Shown one piece after another: positions 5,224-14,562 of a stretch of DNA of 38,864 nucleotides. How positions within the stretch are numbered: position 1 is the stretch's first letter; each line of letters begins with the position of its first letter. Position numbers and translations under genes: made by a program. Location: contig JAUXFG010000016.1 of assembly GCA_030620115.1 (NCBI GenBank), positions 1-38,864 on the forward strand. The letters are read 5' to 3'. The notes beneath the pieces were generated by a model. That model ran no database searches. It was given only the letters and a program-made list of their open reading frames with translations, and was not told the DNA's origin. This DNA comes from Candidatus Fermentibacterota bacterium. GTDB taxonomy: Bacteria > JAFGKV01.

Positions 5224-7590
5224 TTATCCCGTTTCATAATACACACGTTTGCCTGCCGTCTTGAACAGGATCAGGGTCATGATAAGAATGATGACGAATA
5301 GAATCCATGCCAGCGCCGACGCGTAACCCATCTTGAGATAGTGGAACGCGTTCCTGTACAGATAAAGGACATAGAAAAGCGTCGCATCGCGCGGTCCTCC
5401 TCCAGTCATGAGGTACCCTGCAATGAACACTTGGAAAGAACCTATTGTCCCCATAATGAGATTGAAAAAAATGACGGGAGATATCATGGGAATGGTTATG
5501 TGCCGGAACTTTCCCAGCCAACCGGCGCCATCCAGGTCGGCGCATTCATAGAGATGTTGGGGAATCCCTTGCAGTCCCGCAAGATAGATGATCATCGCGC
5601 CCCCCGCGCCCCAAAGCCCCATGATCCAGAGGGCCGGCATCACCAGGGTTGGATCCTGCAGCCATTCAAGATGATCGTTCAGGTGCAATGGCGAGCCGCC
5701 GAAGACCACGAAACAAAGATCCAGCAACGTATTGATGCCTTTCATTATGGAATTCAGAAGCCCATACTCCGGATTGAATACCCATACCCAGAGCACTGCC
5801 GTGGCCACGGCGGGAACAATGGATGGCAGGTAATAGATCGTCCGAAAAATCCTCATTCCCCTGACTTTCGTATTGAGAAGAATAGCCACAAGAAGACCGG
5901 CCAGCGTTCCGAGAGGAACATTGATCACCGTGTAATAGAACGTGACCCAGAGGGCCTTCAATACCGTGCGATCCTGAGCAATTTGACTGTACTGCTCGAA
6001 GCCGACGAAGCGCGGCGGCGTTACGATGTCCCATTGCGTAAGACTGATGAATAGACTGAAAAGAATCGGCCCGAGACTGAATACCAGCAGCCCGGCAATA
6101 GCCGGAAGCACAAAAAGATATCCCGCCATGGCTTGTCGCTCACGGAGGGTCGCCCGCGGCCGCTTGAGCCTGAGCATCGCCCACCCAATGAACAAAACGA
6201 ACGGGAGAGCCACCGCGGTGATAACTGCCTTCCTATGCGCAAAGACGCCACCCACCCGGGTGATGAAGAGATTCTTTGATCCCTGCCGCTTTTCCTCACG
6301 AGCACGGCTATCGAATTCCTGGAGGAAGCCATCAGCGTCATCACACATGTTTAATACGATCTGTCGGACTTCATCCCCACTCTCTGCGTACACGAGATCC
6401 TCGTAATGCCTCCTTTGGACCTCGAAGTAGAGTTGATCTCCCCCGGAGAATGGCCGGGTATACCGCGCGTACAGAATCGGCTCGACGCATGCGAATGTAT
6501 GGTTGGGGGGATGCACATTTGGTTTCTGCCAAAGCCTCCGACCTTCAGGGGTGAAAAGAAGCCACTCGTAGGTCGGCATCACCAATCCGCTGCTCGAGAG
6601 AAGAATCTGTCCCTTCTCCCCGCTCAGGAACTTGTACGCCTCCCACGCTTCATCCGGGTGCTTGGTGTGCGCATAGATCGAGAAGTTGGAGGAGATCAAG
6701 ATGTTCGATGGCTCGTCGATGGTAGGGAATGGGGCAACATCGAAAGGGAAATTCGCCCCTGCCAACGTGGCGAGATACCACTGCCCAGTCAGCAGCATGC
6801 CCAGCCTTCCGGTCTCAAGGAGTTGTGACACAGTCTGCCCCTGAGCCATCATCTCCGATCGCGGCGGCATGACCCTGTGCACACGAATCAGATCATTGAC
6901 GAGCTGGAATGCCCCTACTGCGGCCTCCCGATCGGTGTAGAGGTGCAAGAAATCGTGCGTATAATGCTCTCCACCCAACGACCAGATCATGGGATCCACG
7001 GTGCCGTCCCAGAGCGGCACGTAGCACCCATATTGATCTGTGCGCCCGTCGCCATCGGTATCTTTGGTCAGTGCCTTCGCCGTCTCCACGAACTCATCCC
7101 ACGTCCAAACCCGATCAGTGGGGGGCTGAGGGACATTCCATCTATTGAACAGCTCAGTGCCGTAGAACACGACCATAGTCTCAGTGGCGTCGGAGATACC
7201 GTAGAACCGGCCACCGAACATCCTCTTCTCCACTTCCTGGGGGACGAATTCGTCCAAGGATGCCTCCGGGTCTCTCTCATAATAAGGGAGCAAGTCGAGC
7301 AGCACCCCCTTGGCGGCCCATTTGGCCACTTCAGAGTCGGACAAGTGGAATATGTCCGGCGCCATGCCGGCGCCCATCATGGTCTTCAGTTTCCTGTCAT
7401 AGTCATCCGGTGCATGAATCGGCCGAATCTCGATGCTGTCTTGAGACTGGTTGAACCCCTCTGCAAAAGACATTCGGATCTCGCGTTCATCTTCGCCTCC
7501 CCAAAACATGTAGGTCAGTTGCACCTTATCGGAGGCGAGCGATGAGCAGAAACAGAGTATGAGCGCAAGAAGAACACACCACGTTCTCAT
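5224..7590 (-). CDS. Fused solute-binding protein and MalF-like permease, CUT1 ABC importer
   Basis: One 788-residue frame joins two proteins normally encoded separately. A signal or anchor segment (about residues 1-20) is followed by a family-1 extracellular sugar-binding domain (to about 425; the early TYMFWGG and the MMGAGMAPDIFHLSD block are typical). Then come a short charged linker, an extra TM (about 455-473) and a MalF/UgpA-type permease domain of about six TMs with an EAA-type loop (YECADLDGAGWLGKFRHITIP, the first Ala replaced by Cys). ATG 7590 is chosen because GAGG lies 6 nt upstream; a GTG at 7617 is in frame. No lipobox is visible. It is followed after 9 nt by the partner permease. 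No ATPase gene is nearby, so a shared MsmK-like ATPase elsewhere is likely. Confidence 0.9.
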   Translation of the reverse strand: MRTWCVLLALILCFCSSLASDKVQLTYMFWGGEDEREIRMSFAEGFNQSQDSIEIRPIHAPDDYDRKLKTMMGAGMAPDIFHLSDSEVAKWAAKGVLLDLLPYYERDPEASLDEFVPQEVEKRMFGGRFYGISDATETMVVFYGTELFNRWNVPQPPTDRVWTWDEFVETAKALTKDTDGDGRTDQYGCYVPLWDGTVDPMIWSLGGEHYTHDFLHLYTDREAAVGAFQLVNDLIRVHRVMPPRSEMMAQGQTVSQLLETGRLGMLLTGQWYLATLAGANFPFDVAPFPTIDEPSNILISSNFSIYAHTKHPDEAWEAYKFLSGEKGQILLSSSGLVMPTYEWLLFTPEGRRLWQKPNVHPPNHTFACVEPILYARYTRPFSGGDQLYFEVQRRHYEDLVYAESGDEVRQIVLNMCDDADGFLQEFDSRAREEKRQGSKNLFITRVGGVFAHRKAVITAVALPFVLFIGWAMLRLKRPRATLRERQAMAGYLFVLPAIAGLLVFSLGPILFSLFISLTQWDIVTPPRFVGFEQYSQIAQDRTVLKALWVTFYYTVINVPLGTLAGLLVAILLNTKVRGMRIFRTIYYLPSIVPAVATAVLWVWVFNPEYGLLNSIMKGINTLLDLCFVVFGGSPLHLNDHLEWLQDPTLVMPALWIMGLWGAGGAMIIYLAGLQGIPQHLYECADLDGAGWLGKFRHITIPMISPVIFFNLIMGTIGSFQVFIAGYLMTGGGPRDATLFYVLYLYRNAFHYLKMGYASALAWILFVIILIMTLILFKTAGKRVYYETG

Positions 7591-7703
7591 ATCAGACCTC
7601 GGTGGCCGGAGAAACACAGAGCGGGGCCAGCAAAACCGAATGGCTCCTGTGTAGTACCCGCGGCCCTAATATACTGCAGCCATGCCGGAAGCGGATAGTT
7701 CTC

Positions 7704-9683
7704 TCACTCATGGGTCGTTGATGATGGCACGTCGCCTGGTCCATCAATTGCCGTGAGGCTCCCTTCTCCCCGCGCATCTCCATGGGCATAATAGAACCAT
7801 CTTCCCGGCGGAAAAGGATGCACCAATCGTCTGTTTGCAACACCCAAGTCCCGCAATATGAGAGCACCCGCGAAGTCATCCAAAACCATAGCCAAGAATC
7901 CATTGGTATAAGTGTCATGGGGCCACGCTGTTTCATCAAAATCCTGGATCAGTACGGCGGAGCCCTGGAGAGAGGGGTCCCTAAGCATCTGGACAGTCGC
8001 TCGATCAACTTCTCCATACCCACGCGAAATCGACACCAGATCCCCTGGAATCACTACAGTGGCGCCCCAGAAGAAGCTAATCAAGAGGCCCGTCTTGGCC
8101 CAAGACGCGAAACGTGGCCGCCTGATCAGGCCGCCCAGGCCAATCACCGAAGCCAATATGACCGCAGGCAACCCCTCGAAAAGGTAACGCGGCCCGAACC
8201 AGTGCTCATACCACCAGTAGAAGCCTGAACCGACCCACAACAAGAAGAAACCGGCATACAAGAATGCATGCGAGGGCTTCCGAATGCCTACCGAGATACC
8301 CAGCGCCATGATGAGGGCGCCGGGCAGGGGTATGCCAAATGCTCCCCTGCTCAGCCAGAAAAAACGACCCAAGTCATGGAAAAACGCGAGGAGCGGGGTA
8401 TGTGCACCCATACCTCTCTCCCCAAAACCCACGCTTCCCAGAGCACCCAAACGTGAAACATAGCCGGGGAGCCACCAGCACCCAGTGCTGGCATGGTTGA
8501 AGACAGAAACCAGGCCGCCGATGAGAGCCACCCCCGCAATCATAGGTATCCAGAAACATATCCACGCCTTGTGATACAATCGAATCCCGCGCAGACACCA
8601 CCATCCCATAGGAAGCGCAACAGTGAAAGCTGCCCATGGCCTGGTAGCCATGGCCCCACCAAGGGCCACGCCTGCGAACATACCAGCGAAGGGGTTGGAA
8701 CGAGCTGGCCAGTCAAGCACGAGGCTGAAGCTCACCAACAGCAACAACAACGCGGCGGTATGAGACATGAAAGACCCGGACAGTCGAAGGAAAAAGGGCG
8801 ATGTGACCAGCAACAGGGTGGAAAGCCATGCCTCCTGTGCTCCTACTTCGCGGAACACGAGCCTAAATAGCAGGGCCATCAGAAGCCCTGAGAAGATCGG
8901 ATTGACAAGCCAAGGCACTCCCGATATCAAACCCGGCACAAGGAGAGCCGCCCAGCCAGGAGTGTACATGGAGCTCCACGAAGGCTGCGTGATTACCGGG
9001 CTGAAGTCCATGAACTCGGACCAAGACGGCGCGGAGAGGACCAGCTTCCCTTGGGCGAAAATGCCTGCCTGGAACAGGGCAGCTACCTCATCACGTATGC
9101 TGGGGAACATCTTGAAACCAACAACGGCGTAGATGGCTCCAAGAATACACACCACAATCCCCGAAACCAACGCACCACGAAGCATGCCCAAATGAATGAG
9201 TCGCGAAGAAACGCGATCCCACGCGGCACCCACGGTGCTGCGTACACCGGGGCCAAGCCCCCATACAAGCAGAACGAATCCTATGGTCCGGATCAGCATA
9301 CCCGCAGTTGCGTAGAGGTTCCTCCCAAGGTCGATTGCCACAGAGCCATCTGCGGAGAAGAGGGGGAAAGGCTCAAGGCAGATGATGCCCACGGCGGCCA
9401 CCAAAAGTGCTGCAACTGCAGCCCAGGCCGACTGCCCGAATCCCACCGATCGTATGGCGGGAAAATTCCTCCAGAGGGCAAGAGCGATACATCCCAACAG
9501 AAGCCCTAGTCCCGCGAGGAAAACCTTGGCCACAGCAAGCGGCAACGAAAGGGAAATATCGGACGAGCAGGGAAGCACAATGAGGTCTATGGTCGCGCGA
9601 CCCCAGCGCACATCGATCAGCCAAAAGGGAGCCAAAAAGAGAGCGCCCAGAACGAGGGCGATACCCCGAAGGAACCCTTTCAC
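7704..9683 (-). CDS. Polytopic membrane protein, probable GT-C glycosyltransferase
   Basis: This 659-residue protein has about a dozen hydrophobic segments. After about residue 190 comes a first extracytoplasmic loop with FPSIRDEVAALFQAGIFAQG. An acidic pair (DE) in the first large loop, followed by aromatic-rich text, is the hallmark of ArnT/PMT-type GT-C enzymes, which transfer sugars from polyprenyl-phosphate donors. A small soluble tail follows after about residue 560. GTG 9683 overlaps the TGA of the UbiA-family gene (GTGA), so the two are translationally coupled. Together they suggest that the upstream enzyme makes a polyprenyl-linked sugar donor and this enzyme uses it. Acceptor and sugar are unknown. 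Confidence 0.7.
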   Translation of the reverse strand: MKGFLRGIALVLGALFLAPFWLIDVRWGRATIDLIVLPCSSDISLSLPLAVAKVFLAGLGLLLGCIALALWRNFPAIRSVGFGQSAWAAVAALLVAAVGIICLEPFPLFSADGSVAIDLGRNLYATAGMLIRTIGFVLLVWGLGPGVRSTVGAAWDRVSSRLIHLGMLRGALVSGIVVCILGAIYAVVGFKMFPSIRDEVAALFQAGIFAQGKLVLSAPSWSEFMDFSPVITQPSWSSMYTPGWAALLVPGLISGVPWLVNPIFSGLLMALLFRLVFREVGAQEAWLSTLLLVTSPFFLRLSGSFMSHTAALLLLLVSFSLVLDWPARSNPFAGMFAGVALGGAMATRPWAAFTVALPMGWWCLRGIRLYHKAWICFWIPMIAGVALIGGLVSVFNHASTGCWWLPGYVSRLGALGSVGFGERGMGAHTPLLAFFHDLGRFFWLSRGAFGIPLPGALIMALGISVGIRKPSHAFLYAGFFLLWVGSGFYWWYEHWFGPRYLFEGLPAVILASVIGLGGLIRRPRFASWAKTGLLISFFWGATVVIPGDLVSISRGYGEVDRATVQMLRDPSLQGSAVLIQDFDETAWPHDTYTNGFLAMVLDDFAGALILRDLGVANRRLVHPFPPGRWFYYAHGDARGEGSLTAIDGPGDVPSSTTHE

Positions 9684-10567
9684 CTCATGGTGCTCTCTGC
9701 CAGATAAACCATCAAGGCGAGCGTCGCAAACGAAAAAATGAGGAATAGAGGCTTCTTATACGCGTGCTCAGGATCCATCATGATGCTGCCTTTGTCCAGG
9801 GTCAGCTTCAGCACCCATGCGAGATGAAGTATCACGAGAGGAGCTGCAAAAAGAAGATTTGGTGATTTCACAAGCGCGACGACCACGAACAGTCCCAGGG
9901 ACAGCAGCGCGTAGATCGAGGTGAAAAAAAGAAGAGATCGCTCGGTATAGAACCTGTAGGTCACACGGTAGCCCTCGGCCTCGTGTCCCAGAAATCGCCT
10001 CTCTGCCAAACGCTTCGCCGACATGAGGAATGCCCCGTACATCCAGACAAGAAACAACAGAATGAGGGGTGGGAATCCCAGTGGTGCGACGGTTGCGAAC
10101 CAGCCGATCACAAACCGGATAGGATTATTGAGGGATTCAACCAGCACATCGAGGATAGGGACTTCCTTGAACCGAGCAGGCTTCACATTGTAGAGGATGC
10201 CGGATCCGAAAAAAACCATCAGTCCCAACGCGACGGCCCAATTATGAAGCCATGCGGCGGTTCCCACTGCGACCACAAGAAACCATGAAGCCGCAAAAAG
10301 CAGATGCTGAGGATTGACGGCCCCGCTGGGAATCGGTCGATGCTTCTTGCGGGGATGCTTCGCATCTCCCGATGCATCGAGGAATTCGTTCATGACGTAA
10401 TTCACGCTGGAAACGAGACATGAAAGGAAGAAACCTAGAAGGATGAACCAGAACTGCCGGGCAGTGTAGTGCTGATGGCAGAGCTCCACCGCAGCTACGG
10501 CGCCAAGGAGCACAAAAAGGTTCTTATGCCAGTGATCAAGTCTGAGTACTCTAATCGTCTGTCTCAT
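9680..10567 (-). CDS. UbiA-family prenyltransferase, decaprenyl-phosphate phosphoribosyltransferase-like
   Basis: This 295-residue integral membrane protein has about eight or nine TMs. It carries the first Asp-rich motif in variant form (NEFLDASGD followed by AKHPRKKHRPIPSG) and the second region YNVKPARFKEVPILD with NNPIR. The HP-x-K-x-x-RPI signature is typical of the Rv3806c-like branch, which attaches 5-phosphoribose from PRPP to polyprenyl phosphate for cell-envelope arabinose donors. The true substrate here is not proven. ATG 10567 is chosen because AGGGGGG lies 5 nt upstream; the longer open frame has no support and would run toward the terminator. It overlaps the glycosyltransferase gene at its stop. 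It lies downstream of the rplQ terminator, so it needs its own promoter, which I could not identify. Confidence 0.82.
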   Translation of the reverse strand: MRQTIRVLRLDHWHKNLFVLLGAVAAVELCHQHYTARQFWFILLGFFLSCLVSSVNYVMNEFLDASGDAKHPRKKHRPIPSGAVNPQHLLFAASWFLVVAVGTAAWLHNWAVALGLMVFFGSGILYNVKPARFKEVPILDVLVESLNNPIRFVIGWFATVAPLGFPPLILLFLVWMYGAFLMSAKRLAERRFLGHEAEGYRVTYRFYTERSLLFFTSIYALLSLGLFVVVALVKSPNLLFAAPLVILHLAWVLKLTLDKGSIMMDPEHAYKKPLFLIFSFATLALMVYLAESTMR

Positions 10568-10627
10568 TGTGCCCCCCTGATCTCTGTCATGAGCTCGATC
10601 CCAATCGAGGGGTCGAAGACCGAGACC

Positions 10628-10664
10628 AAAAGAAAACGCGGCAGTCCGAGAATGGATTGCCGCG
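10628..10664 (-). terminator. Intrinsic terminator after rplQ
   Basis: On the minus strand an 11-bp GC-rich stem (10664-10654 with 10647-10637, one G-T pair) and a 6-nt loop are followed directly by TTTTCTTTT (10636-10628). It lies about 40 nt past the rplQ stop. It is the only convincing rho-independent terminator seen in the ribosomal supercluster and marks its end. Confidence 0.88.
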
Positions 10665-10702
10665 GCAAACGAACACTTCACGAGAACGCGACCCGCTTTG
10701 GG

Positions 10703-11089
10703 CTATGTGCTTCTCTCTGCCTCTATCACCGGGCTTCTCTCTACCAGTTCGATGATGGCCATTTCAGCGCCGTCACCGTGTCGGGTTCCAAGCTTGAGCA
10801 CCCTCGTGTAGCCGCCTGGTCTGTTCTGGTAACGGGGTCCAATCTCGGAAAACACCCGCTGGATCAGCTTCCTGTCTTGAATATCCCTGGCAAACATCCT
10901 TCGCGCATGTACTGTGTCGCGTCTCGAGAGCGTGATCAGCTTCTCAACATAAGGCCTGATCTCCTTTGCCTTTGCCAATGTGGTCTTCACACGCTCGTGG
11001 CGAAAAATTGCTTCAGCAAGGTTTCTCTTCAGCGCTCGCCGGTGGGCCGCAGTGCGCCCCAATTTTCTGCCGGTCTTTCGGTGCCTCAT
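10703..11089 (-). CDS. rplQ: 50S ribosomal protein L17
   Basis: A 128-residue L17, starting MRHRKTGRKLGR with the conserved AAHRRALKRNLAEAI block and the C-terminal GYTRVLKLGTRHGDGAEMAIIEL. L17 binds 23S rRNA near the polypeptide exit tunnel. The ATG at 11089 is preferred over the longer open frame because L17 proteins begin at MRHR. It is the last gene of the alpha segment, 31 nt after rpoA, and is followed by an intrinsic terminator. Confidence 0.97.
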   Translation of the reverse strand: MRHRKTGRKLGRTAAHRRALKRNLAEAIFRHERVKTTLAKAKEIRPYVEKLITLSRRDTVHARRMFARDIQDRKLIQRVFSEIGPRYQNRPGGYTRVLKLGTRHGDGAEMAIIELVERSPVIEAERST

Positions 11090-11120
11090 GGCTATCGTTT
11101 CCTTTCTCCTCTCACCACAC

Positions 11121-12119
11121 TCACTCGTTCCCCGCCTCTTCTCCCTCTCCATCGGTGTAGGTGGAAATATCCATACCAAAGCAGAGACCGATTTCTTCCA
11201 GCATCTCGGCTATCTCGCCAAGCGACTTGCGGCCAAAGTTCTGATATTTGAGCATCTCCTGCTCGGTCTTTTGTACGAGATCAGCCAGGGTCCGTATCCC
11301 CGCCTGTTTGAGGCAGTTGGAGCTCCGAACGCTCAGTTCGAGCTCTGAAACAGGTCGATTGAGCAGGTCACGCATCCTTCGGCGCTGGATATCATCATGC
11401 TCTCCTTCGCCGTCCTTGTGGCGGCCCACAGAAGTAGCAAGCTGGAAGTGCTCGATGAGAATCGTAGCGGCCTCAACCAGTGCATCACCTGGTGTGAGAG
11501 AACCATCTGTCCAGATCTCGAGCATGAGCCGATCATAATCGGTCCGGTGCCCAACCCTTGCATCCTCAACCGCGAAGTTGACCCGGCTGACCGGTGAGAA
11601 GATCGAATCAACAGGGATGACACCGATGGGATCGGTGGGGAGCCTGTTCTCCCTAGCCTGGACGTATCCCCTCCCATGCTCGACTCTGAGTTCCATGGAG
11701 AGCTTCCCATCCTTGGCCAATGTGGCGAGATAGAGATCCGGATTCAGAATCTTGATACTCTTGTCTCTATGAATGGCATCCGCCTTGATCTCCCCCTCGC
11801 CTGTCGCTTCGAGCCGCATAGTACGCGGCCCCTCGTCAAGGAGTCTGAGCCGAATTGTCTTTACGTTGAGAATGATTTCCGCCAGATCCTCTACCACGCC
11901 CGGCAGAGCAGTGAATTCATGCTGAGCGCCTTCCACCTTCACCGCAGTGACCGCGGCTCCCGGGAGAGAAGAAAGAAGGACCCGCCTGAGGGCATTACCC
12001 AGGGTGGTGCCGAAACCCCGCTCCAACGGCTGCATGACGAACTTGCCATATCGCACGGTGGATCCTTCTGGAACGAACTCCACATGTTTCGGCATGTGGA
12101 GGGGGTGCGCTTTTATCAT
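11121..12119 (-). CDS. rpoA: RNA polymerase alpha subunit
   Basis: A 332-residue alpha subunit of normal length. The N-terminal dimerisation domain holds PLERGFGTTLGNALRRVLLSSLPGAAV-type text split over residues 30-60. The linker is rich in Glu/Asp (about 240-250). The C-terminal domain contains RPVSELELSVRSSNCL and FGRKSLGEI, the helices that contact UP elements and activators. GGAG lies 6 nt before the ATG. In E. coli S4 represses this operon; here rpsD also precedes rpoA, with a 37-nt gap. Confidence 0.98.
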   Translation of the reverse strand: MIKAHPLHMPKHVEFVPEGSTVRYGKFVMQPLERGFGTTLGNALRRVLLSSLPGAAVTAVKVEGAQHEFTALPGVVEDLAEIILNVKTIRLRLLDEGPRTMRLEATGEGEIKADAIHRDKSIKILNPDLYLATLAKDGKLSMELRVEHGRGYVQARENRLPTDPIGVIPVDSIFSPVSRVNFAVEDARVGHRTDYDRLMLEIWTDGSLTPGDALVEAATILIEHFQLATSVGRHKDGEGEHDDIQRRRMRDLLNRPVSELELSVRSSNCLKQAGIRTLADLVQKTEQEMLKYQNFGRKSLGEIAEMLEEIGLCFGMDISTYTDGEGEEAGNE

Positions 12120-12156
12120 AGGTATCTCCAGCCTCTATTGTGGCGCCAAATCGTGA

Positions 12157-12786
12157 TTACTTCGAGTAGAGTTCAACGATCAGCTGCTCGTTGACCTGAA
12201 CGGGAATATCCTCTCTGGATGGATGACCCTCCAACCTCCCAGAAAATCCGCCTTCGTCCAAGTGCAGATATGGAACCATATTATTTCTATCGGTAGCCTG
12301 GATGGAATTCTTGACCATCGGCATATCTCTGGCCTTCTCAGAAATTGTGACGACATGGCCAGGCTCGATCAGGAACGATGGAATCGTCACCCTCCTCCCA
12401 TCAACTTGAATATGACGATGTCTGACAAGCTGTCTGGCAGCCTTGCGAGAAGGCGCGAAACCAAGTCGATAGACCACATTGTCCAATCGTCTTTCGAGCA
12501 GCTTCAGGAGATTCTCACCTGTCACACCCTTCTGCCGGGCAGCCTTATGAAAATAGCCCCTGAACTGCTGTTCCAGAATCCCATAGATTCGCTTGGTCTT
12601 CTGCTTCTCTCGCAACTGAAGCCCATACTCGCTTGTACGGGATCGACGCTGCTGGTTTCGTTCACCGGGCACATAGGGCCGCCGCTCAACGGCACACCTA
12701 TCGCTGCGACAACGCTGCCCCTTCAGAAAAAGTTTCGTGCCTTCCCGCCGGCATAGCTTGCAAGAAGGTCCGACGTATCTAGCCAT
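12157..12786 (-). CDS. rpsD: 30S ribosomal protein S4, zinc-binding type
   Basis: A 209-residue S4 that nucleates assembly of the 16S 5' domain. The N-terminus [16 protein letters not shown] with a second pair in QRCRSDRCA gives four Cys (about residues 9, 12, 26 and 31), the zinc-containing C+ form. The S4 RNA-binding domain ([15 protein letters not shown] to HIQVDGRRV) is intact. S4 is the usual translational repressor of its operon; the repressor site cannot be seen by eye. Confidence 0.97.
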   Translation of the reverse strand: MARYVGPSCKLCRREGTKLFLKGQRCRSDRCAVERRPYVPGERNQQRRSRTSEYGLQLREKQKTKRIYGILEQQFRGYFHKAARQKGVTGENLLKLLERRLDNVVYRLGFAPSRKAARQLVRHRHIQVDGRRVTIPSFLIEPGHVVTISEKARDMPMVKNSIQATDRNNMVPYLHLDEGGFSGRLEGHPSREDIPVQVNEQLIVELYSK

Positions 12787-12815
12787 ACCTATTCCTTACC
12801 TCCCGTACTCCGACA

Positions 12816-13217
12816 TCAGACCCTGCGACGCTTGGGTGGCCTGCATCCGTTGTGAGGTACCGTGGTTACATCTTTGATAGCGGTAACCTCAAGACCGGCA
12901 GCCTGAAGCGAACGAATGGCGGCTTCTCTCCCCGCCCCCGGCCCCTTCACCCATATGTCAACTTTTCTCAAGCCGAGATCTATGGCCACCTTGGCGGAAT
13001 TCTCGGCCGCTAATTGAGCCGCGAAAGGAGTGCTCTTGCGAGAGCCTTTGAAACCCACTTTGCCACTACTCGCCCAAGCGATGACATTCCCTTTGATGTC
13101 AGTGATACTGATTATTGTATTGTTGAATGTCGAGTGAATATGGGCAACACCATGGATATCCGTGACCTTGACTTTCTTCTTTCTTCCCTTTCCTCTTCTC
13201 CCTTTCGGCTCTGCCAT
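12816..13217 (-). CDS. rpsK: 30S ribosomal protein S11
   Basis: A 133-residue S11 with a basic N-terminus ([13 protein letters not shown]), the core [15 protein letters not shown] and the C-terminus [16 protein letters not shown], which is diagnostic. S11 sits on the platform of the small subunit near the mRNA exit. It follows rpsM after 9 nt and precedes rpsD. Confidence 0.98.
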   Translation of the reverse strand: MAEPKGRRGKGRKKKVKVTDIHGVAHIHSTFNNTIISITDIKGNVIAWASSGKVGFKGSRKSTPFAAQLAAENSAKVAIDLGLRKVDIWVKGPGAGREAAIRSLQAAGLEVTAIKDVTTVPHNGCRPPKRRRV

Positions 13218-13226
13218 CTTTCCCTC

Positions 13227-13592
13227 CTACTTCCTGCGTCCGGGTGCTCGTTTGGGACCCTTCCGGGTCCTGGCATTTGTTCGTGTCCTTTGCCCTCTGA
13301 CCGGGAGCCCTCTTCGATGTCTAAGACCCCGATAGCAACCGATATCCATCAATCTCTTGATGTTCATGGATATCTCGCCCCTGAGGGCTCCCTCGACCTT
13401 GTGCTCTTTCTCGATAGCACCGCGCAACTGCGCAACCTGTTCCTCGGAGAGATCCCTGACACGGATATCTGGGGAAACCCCGGCCGTCTGGAGAACCTTT
13501 CGCGAGGAAGCTGGTCCTATACCGAAGATATGCGTCAAGGCAATCTCCACACGCTTGTTCCTCGGGAGATCGATACCGGCTATTCGTGCCAC
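13227..13592 (-). CDS. rpsM: 30S ribosomal protein S13
   Basis: A 121-residue S13 starting [20 protein letters not shown], with a helix-hairpin-helix ([13 protein letters not shown]) and the RNA-binding tail [19 protein letters not shown]. It contacts the head of the small subunit and the P-site tRNA. The start codon is GTG at 13592, preceded by GAGGTGAG. The gap to rpmJ upstream is 54 nt. Confidence 0.98.
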   Translation of the reverse strand: MARIAGIDLPRNKRVEIALTHIFGIGPASSRKVLQTAGVSPDIRVRDLSEEQVAQLRGAIEKEHKVEGALRGEISMNIKRLMDIGCYRGLRHRRGLPVRGQRTRTNARTRKGPKRAPGRRK

Positions 13593-13646
13593 ACTCTCAC
13601 CTCACTGATAACCATCATTTGCTCCCTGGGGCCCGGTGACCCCGCG

Positions 13647-13760
13647 CTACCCTTGCCTCTGCTTATGCCTGGGGTTCTTGCAGATGATCCGCACGGCGCC
13701 TTTCCTCCGAACCACCCTGCAATCCTTGCAGATCCGTTTGACACTGGCCCTGACCTTCAC
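13647..13760 (-). CDS. rpmJ: 50S ribosomal protein L36, zinc-binding type
   Basis: A 37-codon gene too short for ordinary gene finding. It reads (V/M)[13 protein letters not shown], then [20 protein letters not shown]. Cys11, Cys14, Cys27 and His32 form the zinc site of the C+ form. The GTG start at 13760 has AAGGAG 7 nt upstream, which fixes the start. It lies 38 nt after map; infA, which often sits here, is absent. Confidence 0.96.
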   Translation of the reverse strand: MKVRASVKRICKDCRVVRRKGAVRIICKNPRHKQRQG

Positions 13761-13798
13761 GATATACTCCTTCCGCTCCATCGAATATCCAAGACTGC

Positions 13799-14548
13799 CT
13801 ACTCAATCTCAGTCAGGGTATCCGCACGCTCGGCAGTGACCACGACCGTATGCTCAAAGTGCGCAGAAAGACTACGATCCGCAGTGACCACCGTCCATCC
13901 ATCACGCAATGTTCGTACGCTTGCGGTCCCCATATTCACCATGGGTTCTATTGCAAGCACCATACCTTCTCGCAGCCGTCTTCCCCGAAATGGCCCCACA
14001 TAGTTCGGGATCTGCGGTTCTTCGTGGGGATGGTGGCCTACCCCATGACCCACAAGAACACGAACCACATGGTATCCTGCCCCTTCGACAACGGTCTGCA
14101 CAGCGCGAGATATGTCGCGTACCCACCTGCCATCCCTGGCTTCCCTGATTCCCGCGTCAAGAGCTCGCTTCGTGACCTCCAGAAGTCGTTTAGCCTGCGG
14201 CGACACCTTACCAACCAGGAACGTGACGGCCGCGTCCGTATAGAGACCCTTGTATCGCACTCCGATGTCTATCCCCACGATATCTCCATTCAGGAGTTCC
14301 CGTTTTCCGGGGATGCCGTGAACCACCTCCTCATTGATTGAAATGCAGGAAGCCGCAGGGAAACCATTGAGCCCTTTGAAAGCAGGATAGCCGCCCCGGC
14401 TGACTATGAACTCCTCTATGGCCTCATTTATCTCACCCGTCCGGACTCCTGGGACAACGAGCGATCCCGCATGGACAAGCGATTCCGCCAAGATCCTTCC
14501 GCCTTGGCGTAGGATCTCTATCTCGCCATGGCTTTTTACTAGGGCCAA
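13799..14548 (-). CDS. map: Methionine aminopeptidase, type I
   Basis: A 249-residue type I methionine aminopeptidase that removes the N-terminal Met from nascent proteins. The five metal ligands are visible: the two Asp in [17 protein letters not shown], the His in [12 protein letters not shown], the Glu in AIEPMVNMG and the final Glu in HFEHTVVVT. There is no N-terminal SH3 extension. The start is uncertain. TTG 14548 is the only standard start codon at the right place, and it lacks a good ribosome binding site (GAGGGGAAG lies far upstream, in the end of secY). The gene follows secY after 14 nt, with no adk between them. Confidence 0.95.
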   Translation of the reverse strand: MALVKSHGEIEILRQGGRILAESLVHAGSLVVPGVRTGEINEAIEEFIVSRGGYPAFKGLNGFPAASCISINEEVVHGIPGKRELLNGDIVGIDIGVRYKGLYTDAAVTFLVGKVSPQAKRLLEVTKRALDAGIREARDGRWVRDISRAVQTVVEGAGYHVVRVLVGHGVGHHPHEEPQIPNYVGPFRGRRLREGMVLAIEPMVNMGTASVRTLRDGWTVVTADRSLSAHFEHTVVVTAERADTLTEIE

Positions 14549-14562
14549 AATATAAGACGAAA

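Noticed and set aside
7668-7673. TATATT as a -10 box for the fused ABC gene
   Set aside because: No acceptable -35 element lies at a proper distance, so a promoter was not called.
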